Source of the DNA: CAWCDJ01 sp963778675
GTDB taxonomy: Bacteria; Acidobacteriota; Terriglobia; Bryobacterales; Bryobacteraceae
Assembly (NCBI GenBank): GCA_963778675.1
Contig: CAVZVI010000008.1
Span: forward strand, 471,156-535,155
Direction of reading: 5' to 3'
DNA: 64,000 nt
Part shown: one piece after another, positions 25,753 through 34,451 of the stretch
Layout: every line of letters starts with the position of its first letter
Position numbering within the stretch: the stretch's first letter is position 1
The notes under the pieces: generated by a model
Seen by the model: only the letters and a program-made list of their open reading frames with translations
Told to the model about the DNA's origin: nothing
Databases searched by the model: none
Translations under genes and position numbers: made by a program

Positions 25753-27317
25753 ACCGGTTGACGCTCGGGGCCGCGATCGCCGCACTTGCGCTTCTGACTT
25801 TCTTCCAGTTCCCCGGACATACCTGGCTTCAGCAGGATACCCAGATCTACCTGCCGCTGCTCGAGCACCGCGCGGATCCCTCGTTGTTTCGCCAGGAGAT
25901 CCTCGTGCAGAATCCGGCGGCGGCGTTTACCTTGTACGACGACATCGCGGTGGGCCTCCACCGGACGACCGGCCTGGGGTTCCGCGAACTGCTCCAGGGC
26001 CTGCAGATCGTCACCCGCGCGCTGGGTATCTGGGGCCTGTATCTCATGGCGGAATCCCTGGGATTCGCGATGTGGCCTTCCCTGCTGGTGGCGGCCATCG
26101 TCTCGCTGGGCGCGACCATCAACGGACCCCAGGTGCTTTCCATCGAATATGAGCCGACGCCGCGTGCCTTCGCGCTGCCGCTGGTATTCCTCGCCATGGG
26201 GCTGACCGCGCGCGGCCGGTATTGGGCCGCGGCGGTGGTCGCGGTCGCGTCGTTCCTGCTGCACCCCCCGACCGCGGCTCCCTTCTGGGTGGCCTTTGCA
26301 ATCATCCTGGGGGTGAAGCGCCGGTACCGGGTGTTTCTGCCGCTAGCCGGAGGGGTCGCGGCCCTGCTCATCCTGGCGCAGCTCAAGGGCGTCGGCCATA
26401 TCGATTTTTTCGCCCGAATGACCCCGTTCGAGGCGATGCTGCAACTCAAGCGCGCTTCCTACGTCTGGATCTCCACCTGGCCGCTGCACACGGTGGTGCA
26501 CTACCTGATCTGTTTCGGGTTCGTCCTGGTGGCGCTCTTTCGCCTGCAGCACGAGCTGAAGTTCGATCTGCGGGTTCTGCTGCTGGCCCTGCCGGTGCTC
26601 GGTATCCTCAGCATGCCGGCTTCGTGGTTCTTGCTCGAGTACCTGGGGCGCAACCTCATGCCTCAGTTCCAGCCGATGCGCAGCCTTCTGTTCGTCATCC
26701 TGGCCATGCAGTTTCTTTCCGCGGCCGCCGGCGTGAAAGCCATGCAGGGGATGCGGGCCCTCGAAGCGGCTGCCTGGTTTGCATTGGCCTACCTGATTCC
26801 CTTGCACCCGATAATCACCGAGCCGGCCACCTGGTCCGCGGCGGCCCTGGTGGCGGTTCTGGCCATGGTCACGGTTCTGGCGGGGCGGTACGCGCCGGCC
26901 GTGGCGGTGGCCGCCTATTTCGCGATCCCCATGTTCGGCGGAGTCGTGAATTATCCGCACCTGCACACTCCGGAACTGGCGCAGCTCTCGGCGTGGGCCC
27001 GGTCTTCCACGCCGAAGGACGCCGTGTTCCTGTTCCCCGACGCCGGCCGCGGCCTGGATCCCGGCATCTTCCGCTCCAAGGCCCGGCGGGCGGTTTACGT
27101 AGACTGGAAGGGCGGCGGCCAGGTGAATTACATTCAGGGCTTCGGCGAGCTCTGGTGGTGGCGCTGGGAGCGCACCATGTCTTCCGGATTCCGCCCGCCC
27201 GATATGGCGGATTATCCGGCGCTGGGAATCGGGTATGTCGTACTGCAGCCGGCCAATCACCTGCCTCGTCCTTCTGCATTCGAAAACGGCCGGTACGTTG
27301 TTTACGCCACCCGGTAG
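25749..27317 (+). CDS. Polytopic membrane protein with a C-terminal soluble domain, coupled to the TPR gene
   Basis: A 522-residue integral membrane protein with roughly 10-12 hydrophobic segments over residues 1-425 and a soluble end (about 430-522). The layout, with a charged first loop holding aspartates (QQDTQIYLPLLEHRADP), resembles GT-C glycosyltransferases and related membrane proteins, but I cannot place it in a named family. The C-terminal part (PKDAVFLFPDAGRG, then RRAVYVDWKGGGQVNY and ELWWWRWER) is conserved-looking and rich in Trp. Starts by ATGA overlap with the TPR gene. Function unknown; a lipid-linked sugar transferase is a reasonable guess only. Confidence 0.8.
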   Translation: MNRLTLGAAIAALALLTFFQFPGHTWLQQDTQIYLPLLEHRADPSLFRQEILVQNPAAAFTLYDDIAVGLHRTTGLGFRELLQGLQIVTRALGIWGLYLMAESLGFAMWPSLLVAAIVSLGATINGPQVLSIEYEPTPRAFALPLVFLAMGLTARGRYWAAAVVAVASFLLHPPTAAPFWVAFAIILGVKRRYRVFLPLAGGVAALLILAQLKGVGHIDFFARMTPFEAMLQLKRASYVWISTWPLHTVVHYLICFGFVLVALFRLQHELKFDLRVLLLALPVLGILSMPASWFLLEYLGRNLMPQFQPMRSLLFVILAMQFLSAAAGVKAMQGMRALEAAAWFALAYLIPLHPIITEPATWSAAALVAVLAMVTVLAGRYAPAVAVAAYFAIPMFGGVVNYPHLHTPELAQLSAWARSSTPKDAVFLFPDAGRGLDPGIFRSKARRAVYVDWKGGGQVNYIQGFGELWWWRWERTMSSGFRPPDMADYPALGIGYVVLQPANHLPRPSAFENGRYVVYATR

Positions 27318-27426
27318 CTCCAAGAAATAGATCGCCGCCCGAACCCCGCAATCTCACCTTACGGAGGGCTGGAATCGCGGGTATGGGAGCCGCTGGCAAG
27401 GGGTGTAGACGACGGGAGGCTAAAAC

Positions 27427-27690
27427 ATGCACTTGATTTGGATGTTGATCATCGGGTTGATTGTCGGCGCCCTCGCGAAGCTGATCATGCCCGGGCGCGA
27501 CCCCGGTGGAATCTTCGTAACCATGCTGCTCGGCGTGGCGGGATCACTGGTGGCCGGCTTTTTCGGCAGGCTGCTTGGCCTTTACGCCCCGGGTCAGGGC
27601 GCAGGATTCATCATGTCGATTCTCGGCGCGGTCGTGTTGCTTGCGATTTATCGTTTTGCAACGCACGGCCATCGCCACCGCACGGTCTGA
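27427..27690 (+). CDS. GlsB/YeaQ/YmgE-family stress-response membrane protein
   Basis: An 87-residue protein with three hydrophobic segments (MLIIGLIVGALAKLI; VTMLLGVAGSLVAGFFG; FIMSILGAVVLLAIYRF) and the G-R-D-P-G-G loop typical of the transglycosylase-associated family. Members are small inner-membrane proteins induced by stress; their biochemical role is not settled. The 109-base upstream region contains a GGGAGG ribosome site just before ATG but no promoter I can defend. It stands alone and is convergent with the DUF4126 gene, 8 bases away. Confidence 0.9.
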   Translation: MHLIWMLIIGLIVGALAKLIMPGRDPGGIFVTMLLGVAGSLVAGFFGRLLGLYAPGQGAGFIMSILGAVVLLAIYRFATHGHRHRTV

Positions 27691-27698
27691 CCGGAAGG

Positions 27699-28337
27699 TT
27701 ACGTCCGGGTGCTTTCCTGGCGCTGCGGAAGCCCGAGAAGCGCCCGGACCTGTTCCAGCATGCGGCGGACGGCCCGTACGATCTTCGGCGCCAGCCAGAT
27801 GAGCAGGATCAGAAAGATGCCGATGGCCGCCAGAATGATCGCCGGGTGAAACGCCGCCAGCGCCGCCATCCCCACGGTAAACACGTCTTCCCCGATGCTT
27901 AGAAAGATATTCGAAAAGGGTTCGGGGCTGGTGTTGGCCGCCATCCGAGCGCTGGCTTTGGTCCCATGCGAGCCGAGCGCCAGAGTCCCACCCGCGAGCA
28001 CTGCCGCCACGCGAACCGCCGGATCGAAATTGGCAAAAGCGGAGGCCGCCAGCACCGCGCCGGCGGGAACACGGATGAAGGTGTGAATCGCGTCCCAGAT
28101 CGAATCGACCACCGGGACCTTGTCGGCCAGAAACTCCACCAGGTAAAGAACGCCTGCCGCGGCGATCACCCAGCCATGGCTCACGTAACTCATGTCCCCG
28201 GGCAGCCGCACCAGGTGAAAGCGCTGTAAGAGGCCGAGAGTCAGCACCGTGGCATATAGGTTAAAGCCCGAGAGCCACGCCGACCCCATCCCCACTCCCA
28301 GGGTTGTCAGCCAGTTCAAGTCCCCTCCATGAGTCAT
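27699..28337 (-). CDS. DUF4126-family membrane protein
   Basis: A 212-residue membrane protein of the DUF4126 family with about five hydrophobic segments. Recognisable parts are LGVGMGSAWLSGFNLYATVL near the start, the amphipathic DKVPVVDSIWDAIHTFIRVPAG and the HGTKASARMAANTSPEP segment before the last two helices. The function of the family is unknown. The ATG at 28337 overlaps the stop of the metalloprotease gene upstream (ATGA); a TTG at 28319 directly after GGAGGGG is an alternative start. It is therefore coupled to that protease gene. Confidence 0.85.
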   Translation of the reverse strand: MTHGGDLNWLTTLGVGMGSAWLSGFNLYATVLTLGLLQRFHLVRLPGDMSYVSHGWVIAAAGVLYLVEFLADKVPVVDSIWDAIHTFIRVPAGAVLAASAFANFDPAVRVAAVLAGGTLALGSHGTKASARMAANTSPEPFSNIFLSIGEDVFTVGMAALAAFHPAIILAAIGIFLILLIWLAPKIVRAVRRMLEQVRALLGLPQRQESTRT

Positions 28338-29188
28338 TGTCCCCGAAATGTGTTGCACTGCGAGATCTGGCCGCTCGCCAGCCCGCGCTTGAACCACTCG
28401 GAGCGCTGCGCCGCCGAACCGTGGGTAAACGACTCCGGGCTCACGGTTCCCCGCGACATTCTCTGAATGCGGTCGTCGCCGACCGCCGCCGCCGCGTTGA
28501 TTCCCGACTCGACGTCGCTCTCATCGATCAGGTTCCGCTGCGCCGTGGTATTGGCCCAGACTCCCGCGAAGCAATCGGCCTGTAACTCCAGGCGGACGGA
28601 GAGAGGATTCGCCATCCCCGGCTCCCTCTGCTGCAGCGAATGCACCTTCCCGGCGATCCCCATCAGATTCTGGACGTGGTGCCCGATTTCGTGCGCCAGC
28701 ACATAGGCCTGGGCGAACTCGCCCGGTGCGCCGAACTGGCGGCTGAGCTCGTCATAGAAGCCCAGGTCGATGTACACCTTCTCGTCCGCCGGGCAGTAGA
28801 AGGGCCCCGTGGCCGACTGGGCCAATCCGCAGGCAGACTGTGTGACGTTGCGGAACAGTACGAGCTTGGCGTGCCGGTAAGGAATGCCGGCTTCCTGGGG
28901 CAGCAGCCGGTCCCATGTGTTCTGCACATCATCCAGAACAAATGAGATGAACTGCACCAGCTTTGCCTCCGCCGGACCCTGCTCGACGCTGCGCGAAGCC
29001 TCGTTCCCGGCCGGCGCCGTGGCGGGTCCACCGGAAAACAGCGACAGGAAATCACGGTGAAACAGGACGCTGAGAAGGAGCAGGAGCAGAATCCCGCCCA
29101 AACCGATGTGGGCCGGACGAAAGCCGCCCGGGCCTTGCCCGCGGCGGTCTTCGATGTCGCCGCTCATTCCTCCGGGTGTCCACCGCAT
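28334..29188 (-). CDS. Neutral zinc metallopeptidase, YpfJ family
   Basis: A 284-residue protein of the YpfJ putative neutral zinc metallopeptidase family. It has a disordered Gly-rich N-terminus, one membrane segment (about 29-43, LGGILLLLLLSVLF) and a periplasmic catalytic domain with the zinc motif HEIGHH, a downstream LELQADCFAG that supplies the third ligand, and cysteines positioned for disulfides (SACGLAQ, FYCPADEK). The C-terminal VGDDRIQ, GTVSPESFTHGSAAQRSEWFKRG is the family end signature. The start at 29188 has GGGGAG in front. Its natural substrate is not known. It is followed by the coupled DUF4126 gene. Confidence 0.92.
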   Translation of the reverse strand: MRWTPGGMSGDIEDRRGQGPGGFRPAHIGLGGILLLLLLSVLFHRDFLSLFSGGPATAPAGNEASRSVEQGPAEAKLVQFISFVLDDVQNTWDRLLPQEAGIPYRHAKLVLFRNVTQSACGLAQSATGPFYCPADEKVYIDLGFYDELSRQFGAPGEFAQAYVLAHEIGHHVQNLMGIAGKVHSLQQREPGMANPLSVRLELQADCFAGVWANTTAQRNLIDESDVESGINAAAAVGDDRIQRMSRGTVSPESFTHGSAAQRSEWFKRGLASGQISQCNTFRGQ

Positions 29189-29291
29189 ACACGCTCCCCG
29201 TGTGGCGGACCGGCGTGCGCCGGTCTCTACTGGGGAAGATGCGGCGGTAGGGGGCGTGCGTCATTAATGTCGTGCGGGATACACGTGTCCT

Positions 29292-29879
29292 TCACACGGC
29301 CAGGCCGGTGCGCCACATCACATAGCCGATGGCCTGCTTCACATAGTTCCAGCGTTCGTGAAGCCGGTTCGAGTGCTGCTCTTTGCGCGGCGAGCCGTAG
29401 ACCTGGATCTCCGAGGATTCGAGCATTTTCTTGACGCGGTATATGTGGTAGCCATCGCTCACCACGATCACCGAATGCAACCCCATGCGGCGCATGATCT
29501 CGCCCGCCATGGTGGTGGATTCCACCGTGCTTTCGGCTTCCGTCTCGGCGGTGATGACTTCGGAGGGCACGCCGCGGCTGATCAGGTACGCCCGGCCGAC
29601 GCCCCCTTCCGTGAAAACCGGGTCGCCGCCGGCGCCGCCGGTGGTCAGAATGCGCGGCGCCAGGCCCCGCTGATAGAGTTCGAAGGCGTGGTCGAGGCGG
29701 GCCCGGAGCACCGGCGAGGGCCGCCCGCGGTATTCCGCCGCACCCAGCACCAGGATGACGTCGGCCGGACGCGCCTCGTCAATCGAGGACTGCTGCTCGA
29801 TCCGCACCGACAGCCAGGCGATCCAGACGATCATCACGGTCACCGCGACAGCGAGCCCGTTCCATATGATCCGTTTCAT
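29292..29879 (-). CDS. YdcF/SanA-like DUF218 protein
   Basis: A 195-residue protein of the DUF218 (YdcF/ElyC/SanA) family. It has one N-terminal membrane segment (WNGLAVAVTVMIVWIAWLSV) and a periplasmic Rossmann-like domain with ADVILVLGAAEYRGRPSPVLRAR, ILTTGGAGG, and the acidic TEAESTVESTTMAGEI, followed by SVIVVSDGYHIYRVKKM. Relatives act in envelope integrity, vancomycin tolerance or undecaprenyl-linked sugar metabolism, but the reaction is unknown. It is divergent from the TrmH-family gene, with only 41 bases between the starts. Confidence 0.88.
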   Translation of the reverse strand: MKRIIWNGLAVAVTVMIVWIAWLSVRIEQQSSIDEARPADVILVLGAAEYRGRPSPVLRARLDHAFELYQRGLAPRILTTGGAGGDPVFTEGGVGRAYLISRGVPSEVITAETEAESTVESTTMAGEIMRRMGLHSVIVVSDGYHIYRVKKMLESSEIQVYGSPRKEQHSNRLHERWNYVKQAIGYVMWRTGLAV

Positions 29880-29920
29880 GTGCGGTATTCTGATCGTTCA
29901 GATAACTTTATTGTAATCAG
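29880..29920. promoter_or_regulatory. Compact divergent promoter region (A+T rich)
   Basis: The 41 bases between the divergent starts at 29879 and 29921 must hold both promoters or overlap with coding sequence. The patch is far richer in A+T than its surroundings (TTCAGATAACTTTATTGTAA), typical of a promoter core, but no clean -35/-10 pair is visible. Confidence 0.4.
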
Positions 29921-30727
29921 ATGCCGAAGGCCGAGACGATTTCGAGCGCCGCCAATCCGCTGCTCAAGGATGTGCGGCGGGCGATCGTGCGCGGCTCCCT
30001 GACGCAGCAGGGGCTGTGCGTGGCCGAGACGTTTCACCTGCTGGAAGAGGCCCTGCGCAGCGATTGCGAGGTCAAGGCGGTGCTGGCCGCTGAATCGGTG
30101 CGCTCGGCGGCGGAGCGCCACGTCCGCAGCCTCGCGGGCGTCAAGGTGGTCGTGCTGCCCGACAACCTGTTCCAGAGATTGGCGGGCACGGAGAGCAGCC
30201 AGGGGGTGATGGCCCTGGTGAAGCCGCCCTCCTGGAACCTGGAACAGTTGTTCCGCGGCAAGGCCCTGGTGGTGGTGCTCGACGGCTTGCAGGACCCGGG
30301 GAATGCGGGTACGATTGTGCGCACCGCCGAAGCGTTCGGCGCGACCGGCGCCCTGTTTCTCAAAGGATCGGTGAGTCCATACAACCCGAAGACGCTGCGG
30401 GCTTCGGCGGGGTCGCTGTTCCGGCTGCCGTTCCTGCACGGCATGGACCCGGCGCTGGCGCGCGCGGCGCTGCAGCAGAATCGCGTGGAACTGTATGCCG
30501 GAGTGCCGGCGCGCCGCGGCGCCGTGGTCCGTACCCTGGAGGAAGTGGATCTGCGAGGGTCGTGCGGGCTGGTGATCGGCAACGAAGCGCACGGAGTGGG
30601 GGCGGAGTTGCGATCGGCGGCGCTCGACCTCTCGATCCCCACGGTGGCGGTGGAGTCGCTGAACGCGGCGGTGGCCGCGGGGATCCTGCTGTACGAGGCG
30701 CGGCGGCAGAGGACGCTGCGGCCGTGA
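29921..30727 (+). CDS. TrmH/SpoU-family RNA 2'-O-methyltransferase
   Basis: A 268-residue RNA methyltransferase of the SPOUT class, which uses S-adenosylmethionine to methylate ribose in rRNA or tRNA. The N-terminal substrate-binding domain (1-105) is followed by the knot domain with motif 1 (LDGLQDPGNAGTIVRTAEAFGA), motif 2 (GLVIGNEAHGVG) and motif 3 (LSIPTVAVESLNAAVAAGILLYE). All three are intact. The target base cannot be told; RlmB-like 23S rRNA or a TsnR-like role are possible. rarA begins by a GTGA overlap with its stop, so the two are co-translated. Confidence 0.92.
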   Translation: MPKAETISSAANPLLKDVRRAIVRGSLTQQGLCVAETFHLLEEALRSDCEVKAVLAAESVRSAAERHVRSLAGVKVVVLPDNLFQRLAGTESSQGVMALVKPPSWNLEQLFRGKALVVVLDGLQDPGNAGTIVRTAEAFGATGALFLKGSVSPYNPKTLRASAGSLFRLPFLHGMDPALARAALQQNRVELYAGVPARRGAVVRTLEEVDLRGSCGLVIGNEAHGVGAELRSAALDLSIPTVAVESLNAAVAAGILLYEARRQRTLRP

Positions 30728-32031
30728 GCCTGTTCGACGACACGCCGCCCCGCGAGCCGGAGCGCGGCGGCAAGCGTCCGCTGGCCGAGCGTATGCGGCC
30801 GGAGCGGCTCGAAGACTACATCGGGCAGGAGCACATCCTGGGAGCGGGAAAGCCGCTGCGGCGCCAGATCGAGCGCGACGAGCTGACGTCGATCATCCTG
30901 TGGGGGCCGCCGGGAGTCGGAAAGACCACGCTGGCGAAGCTGATCGCGCGCATCACCAGGTGCGAGTTCATTCCGTTCAGCGCGGTGCTGAGCGGGATCA
31001 AAGAGATCAAAGCCGTGATGGCCGACGCCGAGCGCCTGCGGAGGATGGGCAAGCGGACGATCCTGTTCATCGACGAGATCCACCGGTTCAACAAGGCGCA
31101 GCAGGACGCATTTCTGCCGTACGTGGAGCGGGGCGACATTATCCTGATCGGCGCGACCACCGAGAACCCGTCGTTCGAGGTGATTTCGGCGCTGCTCTCG
31201 CGCTCGCGAGTGTACGCCCTGCGACTGCTGACGGTGCCGGAGATCGTGACGCTGTTGCGGCGCGCGCTGCCCGAGGTCGGGCTGGAGGCGCCGGAGGAAT
31301 TGCTGGAGCAGATCGCGATCTATGCAAACGGCGATGCGCGGCAGGCATACAACACGCTGGAATCGGCGGCTGCGGCCTCCGCGGGCACGCTGAGCGAGGC
31401 GGCGGTGCAGGACGCGATGCAGCGCAAGGTGCTGCTTTACGACAAGGGCGGCGAGGAACACTTCAACCTGATTTCCGCGCTGCACAAGTCCGTGCGCTCG
31501 AGCGACGTGGACGCGGCGCTCTACTGGCTGACGCGGATGCTGGAGGCGGGAGAGGACCGCTTGTACATCGCGCGGCGGCTGATCCGCATGGCGATCGAAG
31601 ACATCAGCCTGGCGGACCCGCGGGCGCTGGAGCAGGCCGTGGCCGCGATGCAGGCGGTTCACTTTCTGGGGATCCCCGAAGGCGACCTGGCGTTGGGGCA
31701 GGCGGCGATATACCTGTGCGTGGCGCCGAAATCGGACGCAGCCTACCGCGCGATGGGAGCGGTGCGCGAAGACGTCGAAAAGACGATCGCCGAGCCGGTG
31801 CCGATGAACCTGCGGAACGCACCGACCGGCCTGATGAAATCCTGGGGCTACGGCGAGGGCTACGAGCACGCACACAACCTGGAAGACGCCCTGCCCGGTA
31901 TGGAGTGCCTGCCGCCTTCCGTGGCGGGGCACCGGTATTACTTCCCGACCGACCGAGGATTGGAGAAGAGGATCGCCGAGCGGCTCGAGGAGATCCGGCG
32001 GCTGAAAGAGAAGAAGCGGGAAGGGGAGTGA
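30724..32031 (+). CDS. rarA: Replication-associated recombination ATPase RarA/MgsA
   Basis: A 435-residue AAA+ ATPase of the RarA/WRNIP1 family that acts at stalled replication forks. Walker A is WGPPGVGKTTLAKLIA, Walker B ILFIDEIHRFNKAQQDAFLP, sensor 1 LIGATTENPSFEV, and the arginine finger LLSRSRVYAL. The C-terminal tetramerisation part holds HLIR-like ARRLIRMAIEDISLADP and ENLPTG-like NLRNAPTGLMKSWGYGEGY. I start at GTG 30724, overlapping the methyltransferase stop; a longer open frame upstream is shadow. Complete and typical in length. Confidence 0.95.
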   Translation: MSLFDDTPPREPERGGKRPLAERMRPERLEDYIGQEHILGAGKPLRRQIERDELTSIILWGPPGVGKTTLAKLIARITRCEFIPFSAVLSGIKEIKAVMADAERLRRMGKRTILFIDEIHRFNKAQQDAFLPYVERGDIILIGATTENPSFEVISALLSRSRVYALRLLTVPEIVTLLRRALPEVGLEAPEELLEQIAIYANGDARQAYNTLESAAAASAGTLSEAAVQDAMQRKVLLYDKGGEEHFNLISALHKSVRSSDVDAALYWLTRMLEAGEDRLYIARRLIRMAIEDISLADPRALEQAVAAMQAVHFLGIPEGDLALGQAAIYLCVAPKSDAAYRAMGAVREDVEKTIAEPVPMNLRNAPTGLMKSWGYGEGYEHAHNLEDALPGMECLPPSVAGHRYYFPTDRGLEKRIAERLEEIRRLKEKKREGE

Positions 32032-32104
32032 TCGACGCGGGGTACCGATTTCGCGGAGGTGAGCCCCTCCTGGTGTTGTGATCGAAAATACGGCGCGCGG
32101 CAGA

Positions 32105-32133
32105 TTGTCACGGACTACGCTAAACTAGAGTAT
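32105..32133 (+). promoter_or_regulatory. Weak candidate promoter before the TPR protein at 32150
   Basis: TTGTCA (32105-32110) matches the -35 consensus at five of six positions; the -10 region that follows is poor (TAGAGT or GAGTAT at 15-17 bases). Confidence 0.3.
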
Positions 32134-32149
32134 TCCTAGGCGGATCCGC

Positions 32150-33613
32150 TTGTACCGGTTTGTCTTCTTCATCCTGGCAATTGCCCTGGCGGCGCACGCC
32201 GCGCCGGCGCCACTGGGCCAGTTGGATGCCAGTCCCACCCTGTTTACCGTCATGGCTGCCATCAATGCGGCGGGCTATGACGCGGAAATCGATTCACCCA
32301 ACAGTCACCCCCTGCGCAAAGCCATCCGCGCGGAACTGGCCAAGCGTGACATTCCGGTTCTTCCGGCGCTCAAGGAGTTCTTCGCCAAACACCGGAAGCG
32401 CACGGATACGCTGGACTTGGCTCAGTACATCTCCTTCGCGCTTTCCTGCAGCGGCCCCCCCGGTTTCGGGTTCAAGCAGCGCGATGTGGATCTCCCACCG
32501 GACGTGAGCGGAATGGCAGCTCTCTCTCCGCTGCTGGCGTCGTTTTACAAGCAGGCCGACATTGAAACGCTCTGGGCCGGCTCGCAGAAGGCCATCGATC
32601 AGTACGTGGAGCGCTATCACACGCCGGTATCGGACGCGGTGCTCCAGGTCAATGTCTACCTGCGGCAGCAGACGTCGGGATTCACGGGGCGGCACTTCCA
32701 GGTTTTTCTGGAGCTGCTGGCGGCGCCGAACCAGGTGCAGACGCGGAGCTACGGCGACGAGTACACCATCGTCGTAACGCCTTCCGCCGAACTGCGGACC
32801 TTCGATATCCGGCATGCCTACCTGCACTATCTGCTGGACCCGCTCTCGCTGCGCTACCACGAGATTCTGGACCGCAAGAAGGGCCTCGCCGACCACGCGC
32901 AGCGGGCGCGCGCGCTGCCGGATTCGTTTAAGGACGATTTTCTGGCCCTGACCACCGAGAGCCTGATTAAGGCGGTAGAGGCCCGGCTCGATCATAAGCC
33001 GGACCTGGTGCAGCAGGATCTGCGGCAGGGCTACATTCTGACTCCCTATTTTTTCGAAGCGCTGCGTGCCTATGAAGCGCAGGAGCAGGCAATGGTGCTT
33101 TACTACCAGGAGATGGTTTCGGCAATCGACCTGGTAAAGGAGGACGCGCGGCTCTCGCCGGTGGTATTCGACACCGAAGCCGCCGAAGGGCGAGTGGTGA
33201 GCACGCCGGCGCCCGTCCCTCCGCCGCCAACGGGCGCTGCCAAGACCCTCGAGACCGCCGAGGATCTGTATAAGAAGCAGAACTACGACGAGGCCAAAAA
33301 ACAGTTTCTGGCGGCTCTCGAACAGACCGATGACAAGGCGATCCACGCCGCGGCCTACTACGGCCTGGCGCGGATCGCGGTACGCGAAAACGATCCGGAT
33401 GCCGGGGAGCGGCTCTTCCACAAGACGCTGGAGCTGGATCCGGAACCGTTCGTGAAGGGGTGGACGCTGGTCTTCCTGGGCAGGCTCTCCCTGGCCGCCG
33501 GAGACCGCGATCAGGCAGGCAAATATTTTCAAAGCGTCCTGACGCTCGCCGGCGCCTCCGAAGAGGCGCGACAGGCGGCGCAGCAGGGCATGCAGCAAGG
33601 TTCGAAGCAGTAG
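32150..33613 (+). CDS. Secreted protein with C-terminal TPR repeats
   Basis: A 487-residue protein starting at TTG with a signal peptide (YRFVFFILAIALAAHAAPA) and AGGCGG upstream. Residues 25-340 are a helical domain I do not recognise; it contains SFALSCSGPPGFGFKQRDVDLPPDV and SAELRTFDIRHAYLHYLLDP, the latter loosely like a peptidase exosite but without a complete zinc motif. A Pro-rich linker (STPAPVPPPPTGAAK) leads to two or three TPR units (about 370-487). The next gene is another secreted TPR protein 21 bases away, so the two form an operon. Function unknown. Confidence 0.82.
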   Translation: MYRFVFFILAIALAAHAAPAPLGQLDASPTLFTVMAAINAAGYDAEIDSPNSHPLRKAIRAELAKRDIPVLPALKEFFAKHRKRTDTLDLAQYISFALSCSGPPGFGFKQRDVDLPPDVSGMAALSPLLASFYKQADIETLWAGSQKAIDQYVERYHTPVSDAVLQVNVYLRQQTSGFTGRHFQVFLELLAAPNQVQTRSYGDEYTIVVTPSAELRTFDIRHAYLHYLLDPLSLRYHEILDRKKGLADHAQRARALPDSFKDDFLALTTESLIKAVEARLDHKPDLVQQDLRQGYILTPYFFEALRAYEAQEQAMVLYYQEMVSAIDLVKEDARLSPVVFDTEAAEGRVVSTPAPVPPPPTGAAKTLETAEDLYKKQNYDEAKKQFLAALEQTDDKAIHAAAYYGLARIAVRENDPDAGERLFHKTLELDPEPFVKGWTLVFLGRLSLAAGDRDQAGKYFQSVLTLAGASEEARQAAQQGMQQGSKQ

Positions 33614-33634
33614 AAAAATCTCAAGGAGTCTGGA

Positions 33635-34441
33635 ATGAAACGAATAATCCTCACCGGTGTCCTGGCCGCGGCGACCGGTTTGACCTGCCTGTTGGCGCAG
33701 CAGAGCCAGGAGGCAAAGCCGCCGGCGCAGGCGCAGCAGCAGGGGCAGCAACCGTTGCTGCCGAATACCAAATCGCCGGGCGAATCCAAGGCGGTCATGG
33801 CGTTGATGCAGGCCCAGAACAATCCCGACGCCGCGATCAAGGCCGCCGACGCCCTGATCACCGAGTATGCCGACACCTACTATAAAGAAATTGCCTTGAT
33901 GGTAGAAGCCCAGGCGTACAAGCAGAAGGGCGACAGCGACAAGGCCCTGATCTATGGCGAGCGGGTACTCGAGATCAATCCCAAGAACTTCCAGACAACC
34001 CTCATGATCGGCGAGATCCTGGCCCAGCGGACGCGAGAAAACGATCTGGATAAGGAAGAAAAGCTGACGCGGGCCGAGAAGCTGCTGAAGGGCACCATCG
34101 ACAATCTCAACACGGCGCAAAAGCCCAATCCGCAGCTCACCGACGCACAGTGGGAAGACGGCAAGAAGATGCTGATCGCCGAAGCCCACAACGGCCTGGG
34201 CCTGGTAGCTCTCGACCGCAAGAAGTACGATGAGGCGGCCACCGAATTCCGCACCGCAATGGACACCGATCCGCAGGAGCCGACCTACGCCGTGCGGCTG
34301 GCCTCGTCTCTCCAGTCGGAAGGCAAGAACGACGAAGCCATCGCGCTGTGCGACAAGATCCTGGCGATGCCCCAACTGCACCCCCAGATCAAAGCGGTGA
34401 CGGAGAACATCAAGAAAGTAGCCCAGGCGGGAAAGAAGTAA
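33635..34441 (+). CDS. Secreted TPR-repeat protein
   Basis: A 268-residue protein with a signal peptide (ILTGVLAAATGLTCLLAQQ), a Gln-rich low-complexity linker (about 25-42) and at least four TPR-like helix pairs (for example KQKGDSDKALIYGERVLEINP, and KYDEAATEFRTAMDTDPQEP). A clear AAGGAG ribosome site precedes the ATG. It follows the protein at 32150 and precedes rnc by 10 bases, so rnc may be in the same transcript. It is likely a periplasmic scaffold; no enzyme motif is visible. Confidence 0.85.
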   Translation: MKRIILTGVLAAATGLTCLLAQQSQEAKPPAQAQQQGQQPLLPNTKSPGESKAVMALMQAQNNPDAAIKAADALITEYADTYYKEIALMVEAQAYKQKGDSDKALIYGERVLEINPKNFQTTLMIGEILAQRTRENDLDKEEKLTRAEKLLKGTIDNLNTAQKPNPQLTDAQWEDGKKMLIAEAHNGLGLVALDRKKYDEAATEFRTAMDTDPQEPTYAVRLASSLQSEGKNDEAIALCDKILAMPQLHPQIKAVTENIKKVAQAGKK

Positions 34442-34451
34442 CCGGCATCCC

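Noticed and set aside
30034..31932. Long open frame (632 codons) on the minus strand over the methyltransferase and rarA
   Set aside because: Arg/His/Gln-rich low-information text antisense to two clear genes; no ribosome site or family match.
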